From Elusimicrobiota bacterium (lineage in GTDB: Bacteria; Elusimicrobiota; Elusimicrobia; FEN-1173), in NCBI GenBank assembly GCA_016722575.1, contig JADKIY010000001.1, positions 186,001 through 250,000 on the forward strand: 64,000 bases of DNA, written 5' to 3'. A program made the position numbers and the translations under genes. Each line of letters starts with the position of its first letter. Position 1 is the stretch's first letter. This document shows positions 17,401-23,819 of this stretch, piece by piece. Below the pieces are notes generated by a model. That model made no database searches, was not told the origin of the DNA, and was given only the letters and a program-made list of their open reading frames with translations.

Positions 17401-19504
17401 CGTCGAAGGCCACCGTGATCCGACCGTCCGAAGCGCCCATATTGAAAACGCCGCGCTTGCCCGCGTTCAAAAGGCCGAAGGCGCCCGGGGCGCCGGCCCC
17501 GGCGAGGTCCGGCGTCCCGCCTTGAAGGAAGGACAAGTCGAAATACAGGTCCCCGCGACTTGCGCGGCCGGGCGCCGGCGTCACCACAAAAACGGCCTCT
17601 TTAAGGTTGCCGATCGACGTCCAATCGATGGCGTGCTCCGTGGTCGTCCATCCCTCGCCCGTTTCCAAGGGGATTCGCTGGAGGGCTTTGTCGCCTTTAA
17701 GCTCCAACGCCACGGCCACGGCGTCCCGCTGCTCCGCGGCCGTCGTTTTGACCGCGGCGTTGACGGCGTTGGCCGAAGCGGCCGTCAATTCGGCCGGATA
17801 CCCTTTGCTCCAAACTCCCGCGACGCTGCCGCTGGCCACGACGTAGCTGAATTTAAAAACGTTTTTCTTGGCGGCGGCCTCGGGTTCAACGGCCACCCGG
17901 CCTTCGGCCGCGCCGATGGTGAAAATCCCCTTGTCCGCGGCGCTGAGCAGACCCAGTCCCGGCCCCCCCGCGGGCGCCACCGGCGTTTTCACAAACGCCA
18001 AATCAAAATAAAATCGACCGACGCCTTTTTTGGCCGGGTCCACGGGCGTGACGACGAAGACCACCTCTTTCAATTTGCCGATCGTGTCCCAGTCCACCGC
18101 CCGATCCGTCCGGGACCAATCGGGCCCCGCGGACAGGGGAAGGCGTTGGGTTTCTTTGGCGCCCTTGATTTCCAGGACGACCGTCGCGACGGCCGGACCG
18201 CGGCCGCTTTTCACCCCGACGGACACGGCGTTGGCCACGGCGGCGGACAGATCGGCGGCGTAGCCCTTGCTCCACAAGCCGACCACGGCTTTGGGCGCGG
18301 CGGTGAAATCAAAGCGAAGGACCTCGCGGCGGAGATTCCCGTCCCGAACGCGGGAAATCGCGCCCTGGGCTTTGCCGATATTGAAAGCGCCCCGTTCCGG
18401 AGCCTCCGCCAGGCGGAGGGCGCCGCCCGCTTTGGGCAAGGCGGCGCGTTTCACGAATTCCAAATTAAACAGGAGGGTGCCCGTTTCGGTTTTTCCGGAC
18501 GTCGGGGCCACCACGAGCACGGCCTCGTTGAGCCGTCCGATGGTTTTCCAATCGACCGCGTGGAGGGTTTTGGAGACCCCGTCGTTCAATTCCAGGGGGA
18601 TCCGCTGGACGGCCTTGGTGCCTTTGAGTTCCACCGTCGCCGACAAACGGCGGGCGGCGCCCGCGATCGGGAAACGCACCGTGGCTTCCACGGCGTTGGC
18701 CGCGGCCGCGGAAAGCGACGCCGGGTAGCCTTTGGTCCACACGCCGGCCATGGATTTGGCCGGAACCGCGTAGTCGAATTGAAGGGCGCCGCGACCGTCG
18801 GGGCCGGGAACGGCGGTGGCTTTCCCGTCGGCCGGTCCGATGTTGAAGAACCCCCGGGCGGGGGCGTGGGCGGCGTCGAGGCTCTTGGGGTTTGGCCTGA
18901 CCGCGGCCGGGGGGGCGGTCGGCGCTCCCGCGGCAAATTCCAAATCAAAGAACAGGGCGCCGGCGGCTTTTTGGCCGGGCGTCGGGGCCACGACGAAAAC
19001 CACTTCCTTGAGGGCGCCGATGCGGTTCCAGTCGATGACCGCCTCGGTTCGGGTCCAGCCCGGACGGAGCGTCAGGGGGACGCGTTGAACTTCCCGGACG
19101 CCTTTGACCTCCAGCGCCACGGAGACGGGCGGAAGAACCGCCGGTCCTTTGACCGCGGCGACCAGACGCTGAACCACCGACGAATTGACCGTGGCGGGGT
19201 AATCCTTGGTCCAGACGCCCACCAGGGCGCCGGCGGGCGCGTTGAAATCAAATTTTAAAACCGGTTTTTTAAGGTCCGGGTCCGGCACGGTGTTGACCGT
19301 GCCTTGGGAAGGTCCGATGTTGAAAACGCCCCGGGAGCGCGCGCCGGAGAGGCCGTCCGCGGCCATCGCCGTGGCCACGGCCAAAAGGAAGGGGGCCAGC
19401 GCGGCGGCCCAACGTGCGCCGCCCCGAAGGGGCGGGGGCACGTTTTCGCCCCGCGCCGCCGTTTTGTTTCGCCACGTGCCCCTTCTGTTTGCGAACCGCT
19501 CCAT
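11456..19504 (-). CDS. Giant membrane-embedded GH94-type glycoside phosphorylase with five CBM-like repeats
   Basis: A 2,682-residue protein. The ATG at 19502-19504 was chosen for its GGAGAG site and signal-anchor (residues 30-48). Residues about 52-830 hold five repeats of about 155 residues, each starting RGxFNIG-like and ending LKEVVFVV. Residues about 838-1600 are a multipass membrane region. From about 1620 comes a complete GH94 module: two beta-sandwich domains (including RVHTPFTPRPYDHALSN and SGNSQQNP) and an (alpha/alpha)6 barrel with FYQTSGAFGFRDQLQD, SDNLLW and GTGDWNDGLDEIG near residue 2390, which contains the catalytic acid Asp. GH94 enzymes phosphorolyse beta-glucosides; in NdvB/Cgs a GH94 domain sets glucan chain length. 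The GT84 domain of NdvB is missing here; a candidate partner is the giant protein upstream. The GH94 call is firm; the substrate is inferred. Confidence 0.9.
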   Translation of the reverse strand: MERFANRRGTWRNKTAARGENVPPPLRGGARWAAALAPFLLAVATAMAADGLSGARSRGVFNIGPSQGTVNTVPDPDLKKPVLKFDFNAPAGALVGVWTKDYPATVNSSVVQRLVAAVKGPAVLPPVSVALEVKGVREVQRVPLTLRPGWTRTEAVIDWNRIGALKEVVFVVAPTPGQKAAGALFFDLEFAAGAPTAPPAAVRPNPKSLDAAHAPARGFFNIGPADGKATAVPGPDGRGALQFDYAVPAKSMAGVWTKGYPASLSAAAANAVEATVRFPIAGAARRLSATVELKGTKAVQRIPLELNDGVSKTLHAVDWKTIGRLNEAVLVVAPTSGKTETGTLLFNLEFVKRAALPKAGGALRLAEAPERGAFNIGKAQGAISRVRDGNLRREVLRFDFTAAPKAVVGLWSKGYAADLSAAVANAVSVGVKSGRGPAVATVVLEIKGAKETQRLPLSAGPDWSRTDRAVDWDTIGKLKEVVFVVTPVDPAKKGVGRFYFDLAFVKTPVAPAGGPGLGLLSAADKGIFTIGAAEGRVAVEPEAAAKKNVFKFSYVVASGSVAGVWSKGYPAELTAASANAVNAAVKTTAAEQRDAVAVALELKGDKALQRIPLETGEGWTTTEHAIDWTSIGNLKEAVFVVTPAPGRASRGDLYFDLSFLQGGTPDLAGAGAPGAFGLLNAGKRGVFNMGASDGRITVAFDDTVKKDLIRFEFTAASGSAVGVWSNEYPAALTPETANGVRAAVHAADAAQAASLSVAVEIKGLKETQTIEIPLHDGWTTVREGVDWKTIGALKEAVFVVKPAPGGGSVAGALGLDLEFIQGDFVLRKGPRVGGKIGLILLTGFLLFLATTLVGRWIRRGASSAAAADAIPVPGLKRDLFLGALLAAGLAGGLATFVLGALPGSEGPFGFLLLGALGALLGEGMTRALAHRPGTPAEVFLNFVYTGLVAASSSLQPLWLAPTATAQIFLNNHLTAAVLFALYHGLNAASLSATGKSLRAVVGALVTGIPTLFGVLLTLQSAGYVEGLADALTGGGFAGRGPLLQTLGRLLLVFAVNEAVANAIGLAVKGKGLSSARGHLLLFVVSLGVVVAPQFADAGSSAWAASLPPPAAAGVAVLAAMIAQAGLWAEVYLVSGMVLDGIYGYAPARVPLYRHAAVGLQKGLAFSGLFLGILYAVKLGLSAVPVQQFLAASPVVAGAVLGALVYPFAKAIVESFDGSMSFFRRAAYSYRNGSLYVRGAVTGAALALGFSGGWSGRSTAERLAFGLAAGALASAGVSWVRDLVYGATRRGRVGTWKIYLVDGGLGAFIGAALAFYLDAAQVPVLVEKFKLYTASGLPSQNYTIYALLSKWGRVDVGAFTGGAKMFFNESVAGVITWAIAAWLFAVNRVFMTAYFQKDKQPIRHFFSRSGLVEMGVNTIHVLRWGLWMAPIINTGLRMMGQATWYNQDGAIRTLVAIVKNITLHPTDFQAWSLNLFVALLAYDIVRVLIWIDHMGLRVATLVNLSFLGMDKLDERIARFIGPAAAQRYIPEGVKRFTTWAPLLIPFYIPRGADWDTAWETSQKMQRAAAESGGLNAFLQSVSPLTWALWGAGALALFTGMIFLGRKRAERRSGVRARSSELANREYKVVVQENGEFHSEILQKGYDLTRRAYDTLDPAGRTLFLVDTEIPLGRPGRHWPLAGNFPRDRFDAPVVERFGDALRLMTSSHGVRATIDVRLPDRDTAAELWTLTLENQSDQPRQLVAVPYVEWVLDRPDSDKGHTQYGRLFPEMEYVRESNAVLAWQKKTKTMGYLAVQSAPRGFCTSRMDFIGRARSLWSPRLLETLKFLEPQDTAGYPTFDPIAGLKIDVELGARESKTLRLILGSAKSREAALAVLHKHLRPESVAPASPARKGHRVPLIGHGEIPPGTPQPYSDYSPDGNTLRVHTPFTPRPYDHALSNAVGHYVMVTNRGLHTTSNGNSQQNPVTPDWPDTVTRELPAEAIYLYDPDEKEWFSPTHHPLNDSAAKNTAAFGVDGTAVFHMTKKSLATELTVFVPPREPLGVYRLTVKNKGTQARRLRVAPYFQIVLAGQAEPRRRPLKVTLDKSLDALYFENPVNAFRWGPAFASLSIPAERIESQRGRFFGTGRGVDRPLLVERGEPDWTQTSDDRPVAGFLGTLDIPAGEERTVVVVLGQIDTREQAAELIRKYKSVEAAQASLDETRRWWSSLVGTVRLETTSADFDRFQNWLKYQAVAERIWARRGFYQTSGAFGFRDQLQDSVNLSWVDPALARKQILLHASQQFIEGDVVHWFHTLHDGRTAFSNRSHASDNLLWLAWAAAEYVRLTGDETLLDEMTTYLRAENPFLPLPHNKHGWGTIYPRSTRGDTVYRHCLKAIDLVLEKRMGVNGIPLIGTGDWNDGLDEIGSEGRGESVWLGFFLLYILKNSLNIIEKKDGRSRRDYYMKRAQELEAALEKTWRGDRYLRAIHDDGTEIGVKDSGVWEIDALTAAWAVMAGLNPERARTVFQTALKVLERENVILLGWPALREDTKPYLGRSSHYPEGVRENGMYCHGVQWLVKAARILAEKAEEDGDAPKAKEYRDASYRLWMKIAPLSHLAPGEIEVYGGQPNKQSADFLTTFDQGRMIWHGYTGAAGWMLRQAFEGVAGASLAGNQVVLPLDLQELRGTLRLKSISRDLSNSPLRPG
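17020..19350 (-). repeat. Five tandem CBM-like protein repeats in the GH94 gene
   Basis: Five coding repeats of about 465 bases each. Their first strands read RGVFNIG, RGFFNIG, RGAFNIG, KGIFTIG and RGVFNMG. Each also has a VGVWxxxYPA-like segment and a DWxxIGxLKEVVFVV-like segment. They resemble jelly-roll carbohydrate-binding domains but match no family I can name, and they appear to have arisen by in-gene duplication. Confidence 0.85.
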
Positions 19505-19594
19505 AAAGCGCTCTCCGTGAATGGGATAAAAGAAAGCGGAAGCCCGGCCCCCGCGTCGTTCCCGAGGACCGGGCTCCGCCGTCAAAACCGCGTC

Positions 19595-20677
19595 TTATTT
19601 CTGAACGCGAATGTCGTTAATCAGAACTTTGCCTTCGCCGCCCGGACCGCTGATGGCGATGTCCAAATGGCGGATGAGGGTGGCGTCCAACCGGTTGTCA
19701 CCGCCCCAAAGGTATTCCATGTTCGACAAGGGGATGCGGACTTCCTGCCAGGCGTTCGAAGCGCCCATGCCGGGGAAGACCTTCCCGAAGGTTGATTCGT
19801 CGCGGTCCACGACCTTGACTTCGACGTTGTTGGGATCCCCTTCGCCCTTGATGCGAAGGACCAACGCGGCGTTCCCCGCCGACAAGTCGGCGTTGAGCGT
19901 CTTGCGGATGGCCACCCATTGATTGGCCGGGATCGAATATTGCACCCCAATGGCCTTTCCCTTCAACCCCGCGCCCGAAAAGAGGGTCGCGTTGGCGCCT
20001 TCGCCCTTGGCCAGCGTCCAGGATTCGAGGCTGGAGCCGTCGGCCACCAACCCGTCTTTGGCCAGCGCGCCGGCCGGGTTCGCCGCCACGAGGCGCAAAT
20101 CCGAAATCAGGACTTCGCCCGACCCGCCGTCGCCCGCCGCGGCGACCGCGATGTAGAGATCCTTCACGGCGCCCAGGGTTTGGTCCCCGCCCCACCAGTA
20201 GCTGAAATCGGCCTCGGTGAAGGTCACCTGCGCCCAATCCCCGTCCGTCGTTAAGGACGGACGTTTGACGCCGTAATTGGTGTCGTCTTCGTCCACGAGC
20301 TTGATTTCCAGGTTGTTGGCGGCTCCTTTGCCCTTCATCCAAAACGAAATCGCCTTGCCCCGGAAGCTGGGGATGGAGAAGGATTTGTTAATCGCCACCC
20401 ATTTCCCCGTGCCCATCAAGTAGCTGATCTTCATGGCCGAACCGTTTTTGCCCTGAGCCTGGGACAGTTTAAGTTCCGACCCGGTGTCCTTGGCCGACGC
20501 CCAGTCGATGCGATCGAAGTTGTCCAAGATCACGCCGCCGCCCGCCGCCGCTTTTTTCTCCGGGGCCGCTTTTTTCGCCGCGGGGGCTCCGCCTTTGCTT
20601 TTCGCCAGAACCGGCAGGGGGCTCCAGGCCATCATCAGACCCAGCGCCAGCGCCGTCCCTTTTCGCAAGTTGTTCAT
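19595..20677 (-). CDS. Secreted protein with two tandem CBM-like domains of the WGGDN type
   Basis: A 360-residue exported protein. The start at 20675-20677 is supported by AAAGGAG six bases upstream and a signal peptide ending near VLAKSKGG. A lysine/alanine-rich linker (residues about 28-48) precedes two similar jelly-roll domains. Each has GKWVAINKSF or NQWVAIRKTL, a KLVDEDD or KVVDRDE strand, and a YWWGGDQ or YLWGGDN turn before the last strands. These resemble family 11-like carbohydrate-binding modules. It sits between the MalG-type permease and the GH94 gene, so it may hold glycan near the importer or phosphorylase. The same domain type reappears in the membrane protein at 55160-56053. 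Confidence 0.78.
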   Translation of the reverse strand: MNNLRKGTALALGLMMAWSPLPVLAKSKGGAPAAKKAAPEKKAAAGGGVILDNFDRIDWASAKDTGSELKLSQAQGKNGSAMKISYLMGTGKWVAINKSFSIPSFRGKAISFWMKGKGAANNLEIKLVDEDDTNYGVKRPSLTTDGDWAQVTFTEADFSYWWGGDQTLGAVKDLYIAVAAAGDGGSGEVLISDLRLVAANPAGALAKDGLVADGSSLESWTLAKGEGANATLFSGAGLKGKAIGVQYSIPANQWVAIRKTLNADLSAGNAALVLRIKGEGDPNNVEVKVVDRDESTFGKVFPGMGASNAWQEVRIPLSNMEYLWGGDNRLDATLIRHLDIAISGPGGEGKVLINDIRVQK

Positions 20678-20720
20678 CGTTCCGCTCCTTTGAGAAGATT
20701 CCTGAGAATGCATGAAAAAT

Positions 20721-21566
20721 CTATTCCTTGAGCCCCGTCGTCGCGATGCCGCGGATCACGTACTTCTGAGCGGCCAGGAAAACCACCAGCACCGGCAAAA
20801 CCACGACGGTGGCGGCGGCCATGAGCAGCCCGAAGTCCGTCGGATGCTGGCCGTTCAAATTGGCCAAGGCGACGGGCAGGGTGTAGCCGTCCTCCCGCAC
20901 CATGACGATCAGCGGCCAGAGAAAATCGTTCCAGGACCCGATGAACGTGAAGATGCTGAGCGTGGCCAGGACCGGCTTGCAGAGGGGCAGCACCACGCTC
21001 CAATAGATCCGGAATTCCGAGCACCCGTCGATTCGGGCCGATTCGATCAGATCGTTGGGGATCGACATCATGAACTGGCGAATGAGGAAAATGCCGAACA
21101 CGTTGGCGCACACGGGCACGATGAGTCCCAGGAAACTGTTCAAGAATCCCATTTTTTTGAGCAGAAGAAAAACGGGGATCATCGTCAACTGGCCGGGCAC
21201 CATCATCGTGGCCAGGAGGAAGCTGAATATTTTGTCCCGGTGGCGGAACCGGTGCTTGGCGAAAGCGTAGCCGGCCATGGAATTGACGAAAAGGCTCAAG
21301 ACGGTGATGGCGACCGAAACGAGAACGCTGTTGCGAAAATGGACCAGGAAATTCACTTCCCGCACCAATTGCGCGTACCATTGAAGCGTCGGCTCCCGGG
21401 GGATCCACGTCGGAGGGTAGGTGAACAGCCCGCCCCCGGTTTTAAACGACGTCGAGATCATCCAAAAAAACGGCATCAGCGTCGCGGCCGCGGCGACGGC
21501 CAGGAGAAGATGCACGCTCCCGGCGGCGACGGCGTCGGACATCCAGCGCTTGCTTCGGGCGCTCAC
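20721..21566 (-). CDS. Carbohydrate ABC transporter permease, MalG type
   Basis: A 281-residue inner-membrane permease of the CUT1 sugar-uptake family with six hydrophobic helices. The cytoplasmic EAA loop, which docks the ATPase, is seen at about residues 175-198 (ESARIDGCSEFRIYWSVVLP). The TFIGSWNDFLWPLIV segment is typical of MalG-like proteins. The GTG start overlaps the stop of the upstream fused binding-protein/permease gene as GTGA, so the two permeases are translationally coupled and form a heterodimer. No ATP-binding subunit gene is in the window; a shared MsmX-like ATPase encoded elsewhere is the likely partner. Confidence 0.93.
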   Translation of the reverse strand: MSARSKRWMSDAVAAGSVHLLLAVAAAATLMPFFWMISTSFKTGGGLFTYPPTWIPREPTLQWYAQLVREVNFLVHFRNSVLVSVAITVLSLFVNSMAGYAFAKHRFRHRDKIFSFLLATMMVPGQLTMIPVFLLLKKMGFLNSFLGLIVPVCANVFGIFLIRQFMMSIPNDLIESARIDGCSEFRIYWSVVLPLCKPVLATLSIFTFIGSWNDFLWPLIVMVREDGYTLPVALANLNGQHPTDFGLLMAAATVVVLPVLVVFLAAQKYVIRGIATTGLKE

Positions 21567-23812
21567 ACGAACACCTCGAAACCGCTCTTCTTAAGGCGCA
21601 TCTGCGCGAAGGTGAACATGAAGATGAGCCCGAAGAGAGCGTAGCTGATGGCCGAAGCGTAGCCCAGGTTGAAAAACCGAAAACCGTGGTTGTACATGTA
21701 AAGCACGATGGACATGGTCGAATCCAGGGGGCCGCCCCGGGTCATGACGTAGGGTTCCGCGAAAAACTGCAAATAACCGATGGTCGTCATGATGAGAACG
21801 AACAGAAGGGTCGGCGCCAGGCCGGGGATGGTGATGTAACGAAAACTCTGCCAGGCGCTCGCCCCGTCGATGCGGGCCGCTTCGTATTGGCTTTCGGGAA
21901 TCGTCTGGAGTCCGGCCAGAAAGATGACCATGTTGTAGCCGAAATTTTTCCACACGGCCATAATGATCAAGGAGGGCAGCGACGTTCGGGGGTCGGACAA
22001 CCAGAATAGTTTTTTGAGGCCGAGGTTCTGCAAAAACCAGTTGAAGGCGCCGTATTCCGGATTGTAGAGCCAGCGCCAGACGACCGCCACGGCCACCACG
22101 GTGGTCACCACCGGCGCGAAGAGGGCGACGCGGAACAAGGCCTTGCCCCGGACGAATTTCTGGTTCAAGGCCACCGCCGCCAACAGGGACACCCCGATCG
22201 TCAACGGCACGCCGATCCCGGCGAAATACAGCGTGTTCCACAAGGACCGCCAAAACACGGGATCCTGGACGATGCGCAGGTAATTGTTGACCCCGATGAA
22301 TTGCACATCGCGCCACTTGTTGATGGAAAAAATGTCGATGTCGGTCAAACTCATCAGGAACGACACGGCGATGGGCAAAAACAGGAAGGTCACCAGGAGC
22401 ACCAGCGCCGGAACGGTGAAGAGGAGGCCGATCAGGTCCCGCTGGAAAAAATCACGGAAATGGAACGGGGGCTCGGCGGGCGCGCCGTCGGCCCGGGAGC
22501 GGAGGCGCCCCACCGTGGTCAGCCACAACCCCACGAGAGCCAACAGGGTCGCCACCCCGGCCCAACGGCCAAACCGGCGCCAACTTCGCGGCTCCCGGGT
22601 CCGCACCGAGCGCAGTTTTAAAATGCGGGTTTCCAATTCGGCGAGGGCGACGCGGATGGTGTCCTCGGTCTGAGTGGAATCCAGGACCACCCGCTCCATC
22701 GTGTCGTCAATCGCGCTGGCGATCTGCTCCCATTCCGCCACCGTGGGCGGGCTGGCGGTGTCGAAGAGCTGGCGGCCGAACACCTGGACCAGCGGCTTGT
22801 CGTTAAAATAGGGGTCTCGCCAGGCGACTTGAACCGAAGGGAGATCGGTGGTGATTTTCATCCATTCGACTTGGTTGGCCGGATCGCTCATAAATTCCAG
22901 GAATTGCCAGGCCCGCTCTTTCTGTTTGGAGGCCTTGAACACGACGAGGTTGGACCCGCCAACGAAGGACGTGCGGGACTTTTTCCCCGGGAGCATCGAC
23001 ACCCCCCAACGACCATCCAACTCGGGAAGTTCCTTGCGGATCAATTCCAGCATCCAGGGGCCGGACACGAACATGGGCAAGTAGCCGGTTTTGAAGGCGT
23101 GGAAAAGATCCACGTCCGCGGCTTCTTTGGTGGGGGTCAGATTCTCTCGAAAAAATCCGATGTAGTGCTGGACGGCGCCGTAGAAGGCCGGGGACGTCGG
23201 GCGAAGGGGATCGCCGCCGTTTTGCCACACCGTCATCAAGAGATCCGCCCAGCTGCGGGCGCCGAGCGAGATGCCGTAACCGCGGCGCCCATCGGACGTG
23301 CGGCGGGTCGACAATTTGCGCGCGGCGGCGGTGAGTTCCTCCCAGGTGGACGGAGCGGCGGGATAACCGACCGACGCCAGCAGGTCCTTGCGGTAGAAGA
23401 GAACCCGCGTGTCGACGTACCAGGGAACGCCGAAGAGGGCGCCGTCCACCCGGCAGGTTTGAAGCGACCCGGGGAAAAACGCCTCGGGGCGGGCGGTGGC
23501 CGAGAGCGCGGCGCGGGCGTCCAGGGGTTCGAGGGCGTCCATGGTGGCGAATTCCGCCATCCACGTGGTGCCCACTTGGCTGACGTCGGGGGGAATGCCG
23601 CCGACGACCGCCGTCAACAGCTTGGCGTGGGCCGCCTCCCAGGGGATGGCCTGGGTTTCGACGGTGACGCCGGGGTGGGCGGCTTCGAACCGCCGCGCCA
23701 TGAGGGCGATCTTTTTCCCTTCCTCGCCCATGGCCCAGACCACCAACGGCCTTTCCGCCCGAACGGATCGGACGGAAAAGAGAAGGGGCAGGAGCCACAG
23801 GACGCGGCGCAT
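21563..23812 (-). CDS. Fused sugar-binding protein and MalF-type ABC permease
   Basis: A 749-residue protein joining two normally separate subunits. Residues 1-19 are a signal sequence. Residues 20-400 are a family 1 extracellular sugar-binding protein (VVWAMGEEGKKIALMARRFE, GIPPDVSQVGTTWMAEF, LFGVPWYVDTRVLFYRKDLL, FVGGSNLVVFKAS). A membrane helix at about 424-442 links to a MalF-like permease from about 457, with the EAA loop at about 641-664 (YEAARIDGASAWQSFRYITI). The linker helix brings the chain back to the cytoplasmic side, where CUT1 permeases begin, so the topology is sensible. Such fusions are known in amino-acid ABC systems but unusual in CUT1. It presumably imports oligosaccharides released by the locus enzymes. 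Confidence 0.9.
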   Translation of the reverse strand: MRRVLWLLPLLFSVRSVRAERPLVVWAMGEEGKKIALMARRFEAAHPGVTVETQAIPWEAAHAKLLTAVVGGIPPDVSQVGTTWMAEFATMDALEPLDARAALSATARPEAFFPGSLQTCRVDGALFGVPWYVDTRVLFYRKDLLASVGYPAAPSTWEELTAAARKLSTRRTSDGRRGYGISLGARSWADLLMTVWQNGGDPLRPTSPAFYGAVQHYIGFFRENLTPTKEAADVDLFHAFKTGYLPMFVSGPWMLELIRKELPELDGRWGVSMLPGKKSRTSFVGGSNLVVFKASKQKERAWQFLEFMSDPANQVEWMKITTDLPSVQVAWRDPYFNDKPLVQVFGRQLFDTASPPTVAEWEQIASAIDDTMERVVLDSTQTEDTIRVALAELETRILKLRSVRTREPRSWRRFGRWAGVATLLALVGLWLTTVGRLRSRADGAPAEPPFHFRDFFQRDLIGLLFTVPALVLLVTFLFLPIAVSFLMSLTDIDIFSINKWRDVQFIGVNNYLRIVQDPVFWRSLWNTLYFAGIGVPLTIGVSLLAAVALNQKFVRGKALFRVALFAPVVTTVVAVAVVWRWLYNPEYGAFNWFLQNLGLKKLFWLSDPRTSLPSLIIMAVWKNFGYNMVIFLAGLQTIPESQYEAARIDGASAWQSFRYITIPGLAPTLLFVLIMTTIGYLQFFAEPYVMTRGGPLDSTMSIVLYMYNHGFRFFNLGYASAISYALFGLIFMFTFAQMRLKKSGFEVFV

Positions 23813-23819
23813 GAAGGGT

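Noticed and set aside
12398..19258. Long plus-strand open frames opposite the GH94 gene (about 720-800 codons each)
   Set aside because: They are antisense shadows of a high-GC gene: His/Gly/Arg-rich, with no family motifs and no ribosome binding sites, while the minus strand shows a full GH94 enzyme.
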